This document shows, one piece after another, positions 1 through 6,252 of a stretch of DNA of 7,528 nt. Location of the stretch: NCBI GenBank assembly GCA_015661965.1, contig DQVA01000044.1, positions 1 to 7,528 on the forward strand. Reading direction: 5' to 3'. The first letter of the stretch is position 1. Every line of letters begins with the position of its first letter. The position numbers and the translations under genes were made by a program. The notes under the pieces were generated by a model. It searched no databases. It was not told the DNA's origin and saw only the letters and a program-made list of their open reading frames with translations. The stretch comes from Candidatus Bipolaricaulota bacterium. Its GTDB lineage: Bacteria; Bipolaricaulota; Bipolaricaulia; Bipolaricaulales; Bipolaricaulaceae.

Positions 1-365
1 ACCCCACACACAGAGGGATCGGAGATGAAGTTGGCGTGAATGGACACGTAAAGCACCGCTCCCACCTCCTCCGCCAGCCGTACCCTGTCCACCAGATCCA
101 CGTAGCGGTTGGAGGCCCTGGTCAGGACAACCCGGAGCTGCGGATACCTTTTCGCCAGAGCGAACAGGCGGAGGGCGATGGCTAGGTTGATGTCCTTCTC
201 CTCCACCGCGCCCACCTGGGCCCCAGGGTCCTTCCCCCCATGACCGGCGTCCACCACCACCGTGAACAGTGGGGGGACATCCGGCAAGGCCCCATCTCCT
301 GCTGACAGGGCGAACACCAGCAACCAGACCGCCAAGGCGAGGAACAGGATCCCGAGTTTCGCCAT
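1..365 (-). CDS. N-acetylmuramoyl-L-alanine amidase (amidase_3 family), N-terminal part, runs off left edge
   Basis: This is a zinc-dependent cell-wall hydrolase that cleaves the amide bond between N-acetylmuramic acid and the L-alanine of the peptidoglycan stem peptide, acting outside the membrane. The visible 121 residues begin with a signal peptide or anchor: MAKLG, then a hydrophobic stretch at about residues 6-22. The catalytic domain then starts with VVVDAGHGGKDPGA (residues 36-49). The expected zinc ligands are present: His42 in the GHGG motif, Glu56 in EEKDINL, and His110 in the SIHAN motif. The start is fixed at the ATG at 365-363, because an in-frame TAG lies only four codons upstream with no other start codon between. 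The C-terminal part, including the usual catalytic Glu, lies outside the window. The gene diverges from feoA across a 132-base gap and has its own promoter-like sequence. The family call is secure; the physiological role (cell separation, turnover or sporulation) cannot be told from this fragment. Confidence 0.93.
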   Translation of the reverse strand, partial: MAKLGILFLALAVWLLVFALSAGDGALPDVPPLFTVVVDAGHGGKDPGAQVGAVEEKDINLAIALRLFALAKRYPQLRVVLTRASNRYVDLVDRVRLAEEVGAVLYVSIHANFISDPSVCG

Positions 366-371
366 CGGGGA

Positions 372-401
372 ACCCTACCCCAACCGGGGCGGGGCTGCCA
401 A
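372..401 (-). promoter_or_regulatory. Candidate promoter of the amidase gene, close to the start codon
   Basis: Read on the minus strand, TTGGCA (401-396) is followed by an 18-base spacer and TAGGGT (377-372), a fair -35/-10 pair. Only six bases (371-366) separate the -10 from the ATG at 365, so transcription from this site would begin at or next to the start codon. The same AGGG could instead act as a weak Shine-Dalgarno sequence about seven bases before the ATG, in which case a different promoter further upstream would be needed. Judged by eye only. Confidence 0.4.
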
Positions 402-458
402 GCGGGGGTGTCCGGGGGTTGGGAGTCCTAGGGCCGAGGCGGGGGGGACCGGTTTCCC

Positions 459-486
459 TTGCGGTGAGGGCGGGCTGGGTTAACAT
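459..486 (+). promoter_or_regulatory. Candidate promoter of feoAB
   Basis: TTGCGG (459-464), a 16-base spacer and TAACAT (481-486) form a plausible -35/-10 pair in an otherwise very GC-rich intergenic stretch. The -10 ends 11 bases before the feoA ATG at 498, so the leader would be only about five bases. The rest of the 366-497 gap is runs of G and C with no other clear signal and no recognisable riboswitch. Confidence 0.45.
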
Positions 487-499
487 CTAGGTTGAAAAT
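478..499 (+). promoter_or_regulatory. Imperfect direct repeat over the feoA -10 region, possible operator
   Basis: GGTTAACAT (478-486) and GGTTGAAAAT (490-499) are imperfect direct copies offset by 12 bases. They overlap the candidate -10 and the feoA start codon. CTAGGTT (487-493) looks like one half of a DtxR/IdeR-type iron box, but no good symmetric partner is present, and there is no recognisable Fur box. An iron-responsive regulator would make sense here from context. The sequence alone supports only the repeat. Confidence 0.2.
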
Positions 500-746
500 G
501 AATCTCTGTTTTGAAGAGCTGCCCCTCGCCTCCCTGCCCCCGGGCAAGGCCGGCCAGGTGGCCCGCGTCCAAGGTGGACGCGGCGTGGCCTTACGCTTGG
601 CCCGCCTCGGCATCCGCCCCGGGGCGGTGGTCCGCTTGGTCAACTCGGGCCCGTTCGCCGGACCCTTACTGGTGGAGGTGGAAGGCCTGCGCGTGGCCTT
701 AGGCCGAGGGGTGGCCCGCAGGATCTTCGTCCGCCCCCTGCCATGA
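498..746 (+). CDS. feoA: FeoA-domain protein, ferrous iron transport accessory
   Basis: This 82-residue cytosolic protein is an SH3-like FeoA domain, which in characterised systems assists or regulates the FeoB iron transporter. The family signature is clear: a short N-terminal lead with LPPGKAGQVARV (13-24), the core LARLGIRPGAVVRLV (34-48), a GP-rich turn SGPFAGPLLVEVEG (50-63), and the closing segment VALGRGVARRIFV (66-78). Length is normal for a stand-alone FeoA. I chose the ATG at 498; a TTG two codons upstream (492) is possible but less likely. No strong Shine-Dalgarno precedes it, only AGG at 489-491. The stop codon overlaps the feoB start in an ATGA junction, so the two genes should be co-transcribed and translationally coupled. 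No FeoC is visible downstream. Confidence 0.93.
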   Translation: MNLCFEELPLASLPPGKAGQVARVQGGRGVALRLARLGIRPGAVVRLVNSGPFAGPLLVEVEGLRVALGRGVARRIFVRPLP

Positions 747-2635
747 AACGCATCGCCTTGGTAGGCCAGCCTAACGCCGGGAAATCCACCCTGTTCAACG
801 CCCTGGTGGGCTACCGGGCGGTGGCCTCCAACTTCCCCGGCACCACCGTGGAACTCCTCCGAGGCAAGGCCTTAGTGGGCGGCCGGCCGGTGGAGATCGT
901 GGACCTCCCCGGCACCTACTCCCTACTCGCCGGGGACCGGGCCGAACAGCTGGCCCGGGACTTCCTCACCTCCGGGGAAGTGGACGTGGTGGTCAACGTG
1001 CTGGATGCAAGCCTCCTGTCGCGCTCCCTGGAGCTGACCCTGGAGCTCGCCGAGCTAGGCTTCCCTCTGGTGGTGTGCCTGAACATGCTGGACGAGGCCA
1101 AGCATAAGGGGATCGAGATCGACGGGGAGCGACTGTCGGCCCTGCTCGGGGTGCCAGTGGTGGGGACGGTGGCCGCCCGGGGGGTGGGACTGAAGCGGCT
1201 GCTTTCCGCCATCCTCGACGCGCGGCCGGCGCGGCCGCGCCGCTACTCGGCCGACGTGGAGCGGGCCATCTCCCGGGTGGAGGAAGTGAGCGGCCCGCTG
1301 GCCGAGGCGAGCGGGCTCCCCCCTCGGTACGTGGCCATCCGGCTCCTGGCGGGGGATTCATCCCCGGAGGGGTTGGCAGAGCCCGACCTTTCCCCAGAGA
1401 TAGAGGCCGCCAGGGAGGAACTCCGGCGGGCGCGGGGAGAGGATCCAGCCCTGGTGCTCTCCGCGGAGCGGCACGCCTCGGCGGTGAGGCTGTTCGAGGA
1501 GGTGGCCAAGGTGGGCCATGCCCGGGTGGGCTGGCGGGAGCGGGCCGACGACGTCCTCATGCACCCCCTCTTGGCGTACCCCATCCTGGCGGCGGTGCTG
1601 TTCGGGCTGTTCTGGCTGGTATTCCGGGTGGGAGGGACGCTGGAAGGGCTCCTGCTCCCCCCGCTGGAAGGGCTGTCGGACTGGTTGGGGGCGGCCCTAG
1701 GCGGGGGACTGGTGGCCCAACTGCTGGTGGGGGCGTTCCAAGGGCTGTGGGCCGGGGTGGCCATCGTCCTTCCCTATCTGGTGCCCTTCCTGTTCCTGCT
1801 GGCCCTCCTGGAGGATGTAGGGTACCTGCCGCGGGTAGGGTACTTGCTGGACGCGCTGATGCACCGCATGGGGCTCCACGGAAAGAGCGTGATCCCCTTC
1901 CTGTTGGGCTACGGGTGCTCGGTGCCGGCGGTGCTCGCTACCCGCATTCTGGAGAACGACCGGGATCGACTGGTCACCGCCGGGTTGGCGGTGATGGTGC
2001 CCTGTGCCGGGCGGGCCATCGTGGTGTTCGGCCTGGTGGGCCGCTACGTGGGTCCAGGCTGGGCGCTTTTCCTGTACGTTTTGAACCTGGCGGTGATCGC
2101 CCTGGCGGGTTGGGTGCTGAAGCGGGTGTTCCCGGGGACCGGGCCGGGACTGATCCTGGAGATCCCGCCGTATCGGCTGCCGGCCCTGCGCACCCTCCTC
2201 GGCAAGGTATGGCTGCGCCTTAAGGACTTCGTGGTGGTGGCCTGGCCGCTCCTTGTGGGGACCAGCGCGGCGTTCGCCTTGATCGAGGCGTTGGGCTGGG
2301 CGGGGATGCTCAACAGCGGGGTGAGGTTCCTCACCTGGCCGCTGGGGATCCCCGCCCCGGCCGGGGTGCCCCTCGTGTTCGGGATCCTGAGAAAGGAGCT
2401 ATCGCTGGTGATGCTCACCCAGGCCTTCGGGACCGCCGACCTCTCGCTCGCCCTAAGCCAAGGCCAGATGCTGGTGTTCGCCGGGTTCGTGCTGTTTTAC
2501 ATGCCATGTCTGGCCACCCTGGCCGCCTTGGGGCGGGAGCTGGGCTGGAAGAGGACCGCCCTCGTCCTCCTCCTCACTACCGGCGTCGCCCTCCTGGTGG
2601 GGCTGTTCCTGCGATCGCTGGCGCTCCTCGTGTAA
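743..2635 (+). CDS. feoB: Ferrous iron transporter FeoB, GTPase-membrane protein
   Basis: FeoB imports Fe(II) across the cytoplasmic membrane and has an N-terminal G domain. GTPase motifs are intact: G1 GQPNAGKST (residues 8-16), G2 Thr34/35 in NFPGTT, G3 DLPG (54-57), G4 NMLD (114-117), and a G5-like TVAARG (142-147). A helical, charged linker (about 165-265) leads to the membrane domain from about residue 277. This carries the conserved Gate-type segments YGCSVPAVLATR (390-401, Cys392), MVPCAGRA (Cys421), GILRKE (547-552) and FYMPCLAT (Cys589). At 630 residues it is shorter than E. coli FeoB (773) and appears complete, ending in a hydrophobic helix. PCAGRA stands where many FeoBs have a Cys-Ser-Ala-Arg segment. 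The ATG overlaps the feoA stop and has no Shine-Dalgarno of its own, which fits translational coupling. It converges on nadB. Confidence 0.96.
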   Translation: MKRIALVGQPNAGKSTLFNALVGYRAVASNFPGTTVELLRGKALVGGRPVEIVDLPGTYSLLAGDRAEQLARDFLTSGEVDVVVNVLDASLLSRSLELTLELAELGFPLVVCLNMLDEAKHKGIEIDGERLSALLGVPVVGTVAARGVGLKRLLSAILDARPARPRRYSADVERAISRVEEVSGPLAEASGLPPRYVAIRLLAGDSSPEGLAEPDLSPEIEAAREELRRARGEDPALVLSAERHASAVRLFEEVAKVGHARVGWRERADDVLMHPLLAYPILAAVLFGLFWLVFRVGGTLEGLLLPPLEGLSDWLGAALGGGLVAQLLVGAFQGLWAGVAIVLPYLVPFLFLLALLEDVGYLPRVGYLLDALMHRMGLHGKSVIPFLLGYGCSVPAVLATRILENDRDRLVTAGLAVMVPCAGRAIVVFGLVGRYVGPGWALFLYVLNLAVIALAGWVLKRVFPGTGPGLILEIPPYRLPALRTLLGKVWLRLKDFVVVAWPLLVGTSAAFALIEALGWAGMLNSGVRFLTWPLGIPAPAGVPLVFGILRKELSLVMLTQAFGTADLSLALSQGQMLVFAGFVLFYMPCLATLAALGRELGWKRTALVLLLTTGVALLVGLFLRSLALLV

Positions 2636-2655
2636 GCCTGCCCAAAAGGCGCCCC
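2636..2655. other. Convergent gap between feoB and nadB, no clear terminator
   Basis: Only 20 bases separate the TAA of feoB (2633-2635) from the TAA of nadB (2658-2656). The gap holds a weak four-base inverted repeat (GCCT/AGGC) with no run of T on either strand. No convincing intrinsic terminator is seen here or just inside the neighbouring genes, so termination may be factor-dependent or transcripts may overlap at their 3' ends. Confidence 0.4.
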
Positions 2656-4242
2656 TTAATCCTGGCTGCGGGAAATCCGTCTGGCGTCCTCACGGAAGTG
2701 GGCGCCGCGGGAGGTGCGGTCCTGCCAGGCCGCCTCCGCCACCACCAGTGCCGCCTGCACCCCGTTGCGCAGGCCCAGTAGCTCATCGGCGAGCCTGGCC
2801 CGGCGGTAGAACTCCACGATGTCCTCCCACAGGTGCCTGAGGTCCCGGATCGCCCGGGAAAGCCGGTGCGCGTCCCGGGATAGGCCCACGTAGTACCACA
2901 TAGTGTACTGGATGGACCGCCAGTCCCGGTGGATCAGGGCGGGATCTGCCGGAGCACCGTCGGTGGGATGCTCCCACGGCGGCACCTCCCGCTCCCGCAC
3001 GGGCTTTGGGCCCAGCTTGGCGATGTCCCGCCCAGCCCGGTCCCCGAACACCAGCCCCTCCAGAAGGGAGGTGGAGGCAAGGCGGTTGGCCCCGTGGAGG
3101 CCGGTGCAGGCCACCTCCCCCACCGCGTACAGGTTCCGGATCGTTGTCCGGCCCCACTCATCGGTCCACACCCCGCCGCAGGAGTAATGGGCCGCCGGCA
3201 CCACCGGGATCGGCGTCTCCGGCACGTCGATCCCCAGCTCGCGACACTTCCGGTAGATGGTGGGGAACCTGTGAGCGAAATCCTTTATCCCCGACACGTC
3301 CAGGAGCACATGGGGATAACCGTGCAGGGTCATCTCCCGGTGGATGGCCCGGGCCACCACGTCCCGGGGGGCGAGGTCGCCCCACTTGGGCGCGTACTCC
3401 GCCATGAACCGGCGCCCATCAGGGGTCAGGAGCCTTCCCCCTTCCCCCCGCACCGCCTCCGAGATCAGAAAGTTCTCCCCGTCGGGAACGGCCAGGGTGG
3501 TGGGGTGAAACTGAATGTAGTGGAGATTGATCAGCCGCGCCCCGGCCCGGTGGGCCATGGCCAGGCCATCCCCCCGGGCGCCGGGGGGGTTGGTGGTGTA
3601 CCGGTAGATCCGGCCCAGCCCCCCGGTGGCCAGCACCGTGGCCCCGGCGATGTACCGGTGCACCTCCCCGGTTCCCTGGTCCAGCACGTAGGCTCCATGG
3701 CAGGTGATGGGCTCGTACACGGCCAAGGGATCGCGGGCGTGGTGGGGGAAGGTGATCAGGTCCACTGCGGTGGCGGAGGCGACGAGCTCCACGTTGGGGA
3801 ACTTTTCCAGCAGTGCGTGCAGGGCCTGGACGATGGCCGCGCCCGTCCGGTCGCCCACATGGAGGATCCGGGGGACGGAGTGGGCCCCTTCCTGGGTGTA
3901 ATCCAGATAACCCTCGGGGGTGTGGTCGAAGGGAACGGCTGCCTGGTCGATCAGCAGCCTCTGCACCAGGGCCGGCCCCTCCCGGGCCACGATCTCCGCC
4001 GCCCGCCGCAGGGATAGCCCCGCCCCGGCCCGCAGGATGTCCCCCACGAACAGTTCCACGGAATCGTCCGGCCCCAGGGACGCGATCCCGCCTTGTGCAT
4101 ACCGGGTGGTGGACTCCTGTGGGTCCCCTTCCCGGGTGATCACCACGATCTCGCGGGCCCCATCCCGGGCTAGGCGCAGAGCACAGCAGAGGCCGGCGAT
4201 CCCGGCCCCGATCACGAGCACGTCCGCGCTAACCGCCCGCAC
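2656..4242 (-). CDS. nadB: L-aspartate oxidase
   Basis: NadB is an FAD enzyme that oxidises L-aspartate to iminoaspartate, the first step of de novo NAD synthesis. The 528-residue product has the dinucleotide-binding motif VIGAGIAG (10-17), the FAD-contact motif YAQGGIAS (48-55), and active-site residues that line up with E. coli NadB: His246 in HPTTL, Arg293 in LAPRDVVAR, His352 in AAHYSCGG and Arg387 in GANRLAS. The C-terminal helical domain of the succinate dehydrogenase/fumarate reductase flavoprotein superfamily ends with the typical SRGAHFRED. Length is close to E. coli NadB (540). The start is GTG at 4242-4240, supported by GGGAGG six bases upstream. It overlaps the end of nadA by 14 bases and is last in nadC-nadA-nadB. 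In an anaerobe the electron acceptor would be fumarate or a similar compound rather than oxygen; that is inference. Confidence 0.97.
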   Translation of the reverse strand: MRAVSADVLVIGAGIAGLCCALRLARDGAREIVVITREGDPQESTTRYAQGGIASLGPDDSVELFVGDILRAGAGLSLRRAAEIVAREGPALVQRLLIDQAAVPFDHTPEGYLDYTQEGAHSVPRILHVGDRTGAAIVQALHALLEKFPNVELVASATAVDLITFPHHARDPLAVYEPITCHGAYVLDQGTGEVHRYIAGATVLATGGLGRIYRYTTNPPGARGDGLAMAHRAGARLINLHYIQFHPTTLAVPDGENFLISEAVRGEGGRLLTPDGRRFMAEYAPKWGDLAPRDVVARAIHREMTLHGYPHVLLDVSGIKDFAHRFPTIYRKCRELGIDVPETPIPVVPAAHYSCGGVWTDEWGRTTIRNLYAVGEVACTGLHGANRLASTSLLEGLVFGDRAGRDIAKLGPKPVREREVPPWEHPTDGAPADPALIHRDWRSIQYTMWYYVGLSRDAHRLSRAIRDLRHLWEDIVEFYRRARLADELLGLRNGVQAALVVAEAAWQDRTSRGAHFREDARRISRSQD

Positions 4243-5293
4243 CGATGGCCTCCCACATCCGGTTCAGGGCGCTCGCCGCCCCGGCCCGCACCTCCTCCGG
4301 CACTTCTACCAACCCCCGCTCCTCCCCCAGGGGGAGCCCGGCCAGCACCTCCGCCAGGTCCGCAAGGCGGGTGAGGGACATGTAGGCGCAGTAGGGCGGG
4401 GGATCGCCCAGGGAGAATACCGTCTTATCTGGATTCTCGGCGGCAAGGCGGGCGACCAACCGCTGCTCGGTGCCCACCGCCCAGCTGCTCCCCGAGGGGG
4501 AGTTTTGCACAGTCCGGATGATGTAGGAGGTGGAACCCACCTCGTCCGCCCGGGCCACCACCTCGGGCCGGCACTCGGGGTGTACCACCACCTGCGCCCC
4601 GGGGTGTTCCCGGCGCACCCGGTCCACGTCCTGTGGCAGGAACCTGACGTGCACGTTGCATGCCCCCCGCCATAGGATGACCCGCGCCTGCCGATACCGG
4701 GAGAGGTCGGCGGGGGGATGGTGGGGGTCCCACAGGACGATTTCCTCCTCGGGGATGCCCAGGGAGCGAGCGGTGTTCCGCCCCAAGTACTGGTCGGGGA
4801 GGAAGAACACGCGGGGGCTCCTCTCCAGGGCCCAGGCCAGGACTTGTCTCGCCGAGGAGGAGGTGCAGCAGGCCCCGCCGCGGGCCCCCACGAACGCCTT
4901 CACCGCGGCGCTGGTGTTCACGTACGCCACCGGCAATAGCTCCCGCTCCACGTCCAGGACCTGGGAGAGCTGCTTCCACGCGTCGCGGAGCTGGACGGGG
5001 TCCACGGAGTGGGCCAAAAAGCAGCCGGCGTCCTCCCGGGGGATGAGCACCCGCTGGGCAGGGCGGACGAGGATCGCCGCGGTCTCGGCCATGAAGTGCA
5101 CCCCGCAGAACACGATCCAGCGGGCGTCCGACTCCGCCGCCCGGCGGGAGAGCTCCAGGGAGTCTCCCCGGAAGTCGGCCAGCTCCACGATCTCGTCCCG
5201 CTGGTAATGATGGGCCAGGATCAGGAGTTTTTCGCCCAGCCTCCGCTTGGTCTCCTCGATCCGCGCCTTCAGTCCTCCAACCTTTTCCATCAT
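4229..5293 (-). CDS. nadA: Quinolinate synthase
   Basis: NadA is a [4Fe-4S] enzyme that condenses iminoaspartate with dihydroxyacetone phosphate to give quinolinate. The 354-residue product follows the three-fold repeated NadA architecture. Visible motifs are LILAHHYQRDEI (24-35), FRGDSLELS (41-49), FCGVHFMAET (62-71), YVNTSAAVKAF (124-134), CCTSSSA (142-148), VHPEC (237-241), GSTSYIIR and VGTEQ. By comparison with Thermotoga and Bacillus NadA, the cluster ligands should be Cys91 (in DAGCFLA), Cys212 (in RGACNVHV) and Cys302 (in PYCAYMSL). The HHYQRDE and FCGVHFMAE segments and the length resemble the Bacillus-type enzyme rather than the short Thermotoga form. The ATG at 5293 is chosen because GGAG lies ten bases upstream and the gene begins one base after the nadC stop (TGAAATG); a second ATG follows directly at 5290. 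The open frame extends further upstream, but that part is antisense-free overlap with nadC and shows no NadA similarity. Confidence 0.96.
   Translation of the reverse strand: MMEKVGGLKARIEETKRRLGEKLLILAHHYQRDEIVELADFRGDSLELSRRAAESDARWIVFCGVHFMAETAAILVRPAQRVLIPREDAGCFLAHSVDPVQLRDAWKQLSQVLDVERELLPVAYVNTSAAVKAFVGARGGACCTSSSARQVLAWALERSPRVFFLPDQYLGRNTARSLGIPEEEIVLWDPHHPPADLSRYRQARVILWRGACNVHVRFLPQDVDRVRREHPGAQVVVHPECRPEVVARADEVGSTSYIIRTVQNSPSGSSWAVGTEQRLVARLAAENPDKTVFSLGDPPPYCAYMSLTRLADLAEVLAGLPLGEERGLVEVPEEVRAGAASALNRMWEAIGAGG
4249..4254 (-). promoter_or_regulatory. Ribosome binding site of nadB inside the nadA 3' end
   Basis: GGGAGG on the minus strand lies six bases before the GTG start at 4242. 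It decides the nadB start and shows that Shine-Dalgarno initiation is used for at least some internal operon genes. Confidence 0.75.
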
Positions 5294-5294
5294 T

Positions 5295-6206
5295 TCAGTG
5301 AGGCTCCATTCCCACCTTGCCGGGTGCAGTTCCTCCTCCCCGCTTGATCTTACCGTTGACGCGAAAGGGAGAGACCTCCAGGGACAGGTCCAGGGCCGGG
5401 GCGGAGTGGGTGATGGCCCCCACGGAGATGAAGTCCACCCCGCAGGCGGCCACCTCGGCCACGTCCTCCAAGGAGATCCCACCGGAGGCCTCGAGCGGCA
5501 CCCTCCCTCCGGCCAGGCGCACCGCCTCCCGCAGGGTGGGGAGGTCCAGGTTGTCCAGCAGGACCCGGTCCACGCCCAAGGATAGGGCTTCCTCCAGCTC
5601 CGCCAGGTCCCTCACCTCCACCTCGATGGGGACTTTCGGACCGGCGGCTCGTACCCGGCGCACCGCCTCGGAGAGGGACCCGCAGGCGGCGATGTGGTTT
5701 TCCTTGATGAGCACCATGTCGTAAAGGCCCATTCGATGGTTTCTGCCGCCCCCGCAGCGCACCGCGTACTTCTCCAGGGCCCGCCAGCCCGGCGCGGTCT
5801 TCCTGGTGTCCAGGATCACCGCCCGGTATGGCGCCACCGCGGTGACGAACTCGGCGGTCAGGGTGGCGATCCCCGACAGGCGGGTCAGGAAGTTGAGGGC
5901 GATCCTCTCCCCGGTGAGGATGCCCCGCAATGGGCCGGAAAGATGAGCCACCGTATCCCCAGGGGCCACCGGCTCCCCCTCCTGTGCCAGCTCCCGGAAC
6001 TCGATCCCTTCGTCCACCCGGCGAAAGACCTCCGCCGCCACAGGGAGCCCGGCCAGTACCCCATGAGCCTTGGCCAGGATGATCGCCTCCCCGGCCGCCC
6101 CCTCCGGGATCGTCGCTTGGGTGGTGACATCCCCCGGGCCCACATCTTCGGCCAAGGCAAGCTCGATCAAGGGCCGTGCCGCCGCCAGCAACTCCTCGCT
6201 CTTCAT
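5295..6206 (-). CDS. nadC: Nicotinate-nucleotide pyrophosphorylase (quinolinate phosphoribosyltransferase, decarboxylating)
   Basis: NadC converts quinolinate and PRPP to nicotinate mononucleotide, CO2 and pyrophosphate, the step that joins the NadB-NadA branch to the common NAD pathway. The 303-residue product shows the N-terminal EDVGPGDVTT (20-29), then NFLTRLSGIAT, the PRPP/quinolinate-binding segment DTRKTAPGWRALEKYAV (133-149), CGGGRNHRMGL (151-161), the active-site lysine in LIKENH (Lys168), VEVEV, LLDNLD, EASGGI and SVGAITHSAPALDLSLEV near residue 278. About 25 residues follow, rich in Gly, Lys and Arg, where many NadC proteins end. The ATG at 6206 is supported by AAGG five bases upstream and by the position of the first conserved motif; longer in-frame extensions would run into the divergent gene. 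It is the first gene of the nad operon. Confidence 0.96.
   Translation of the reverse strand: MKSEELLAAARPLIELALAEDVGPGDVTTQATIPEGAAGEAIILAKAHGVLAGLPVAAEVFRRVDEGIEFRELAQEGEPVAPGDTVAHLSGPLRGILTGERIALNFLTRLSGIATLTAEFVTAVAPYRAVILDTRKTAPGWRALEKYAVRCGGGRNHRMGLYDMVLIKENHIAACGSLSEAVRRVRAAGPKVPIEVEVRDLAELEEALSLGVDRVLLDNLDLPTLREAVRLAGGRVPLEASGGISLEDVAEVAACGVDFISVGAITHSAPALDLSLEVSPFRVNGKIKRGGGTAPGKVGMEPH
5304..5307 (-). promoter_or_regulatory. Ribosome binding site of nadA inside the nadC 3' end
   Basis: GGAG on the minus strand ends ten bases before the chosen nadA ATG at 5293 and 13 bases before the next ATG. The spacing favours the first ATG. Confidence 0.5.
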
Positions 6207-6211
6207 TGCGG

Positions 6212-6222
6212 CCTTAAAGATA
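6212..6222 (-). promoter_or_regulatory. Candidate -10 box and Shine-Dalgarno of the nadCAB operon
   Basis: On the minus strand, TATCTT (6222-6217) has the TAnnnT form of a -10 box and lies ten bases before the nadC ATG. AAGG (6215-6212) lies five bases before that ATG. A transcript starting 6-7 bases after this -10 would barely include or would lose the AAGG, so either the promoter or the ribosome binding site is probably not used as drawn. No good -35 is seen at 16-18 bases. Confidence 0.3.
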
Positions 6223-6240
6223 ACCCGGCTGCCGATCTTA

Positions 6241-6246
6241 TACACT
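6241..6246 (+). promoter_or_regulatory. Candidate -10 box for a leaderless DUF362 transcript
   Basis: TACACT (or the overlapping TATACA at 6239-6244) lies six to eight bases before the ATG at 6253, and no Shine-Dalgarno sequence can be found between. This is the spacing expected when transcription begins at the start codon. The nearest -35-like sequence is TTAAAG (6214-6219), which is somewhat too far away, so the assignment rests mainly on the -10. Confidence 0.4.
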
Positions 6247-6252
6247 ACCGGT

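Noticed and set aside
262..490. Two overlapping 73-codon plus-strand frames upstream of feoA.
   Set aside because: They overlap the amidase gene on the other strand and the GC-rich intergenic gap, have no motif, and their composition reflects base runs.
366..497. Riboswitch or structured RNA leader for feoAB.
   Set aside because: The gap is made of G and C runs without a recognisable aptamer pattern, and the likely promoter leaves almost no leader to fold.
2929..4017. A 362-codon open frame on the plus strand antisense to nadB.
   Set aside because: It is rich in Pro, Gly, His and Arg with no recognisable domain, and lies wholly opposite a gene with intact motifs. Long antisense frames are expected in GC-rich DNA.
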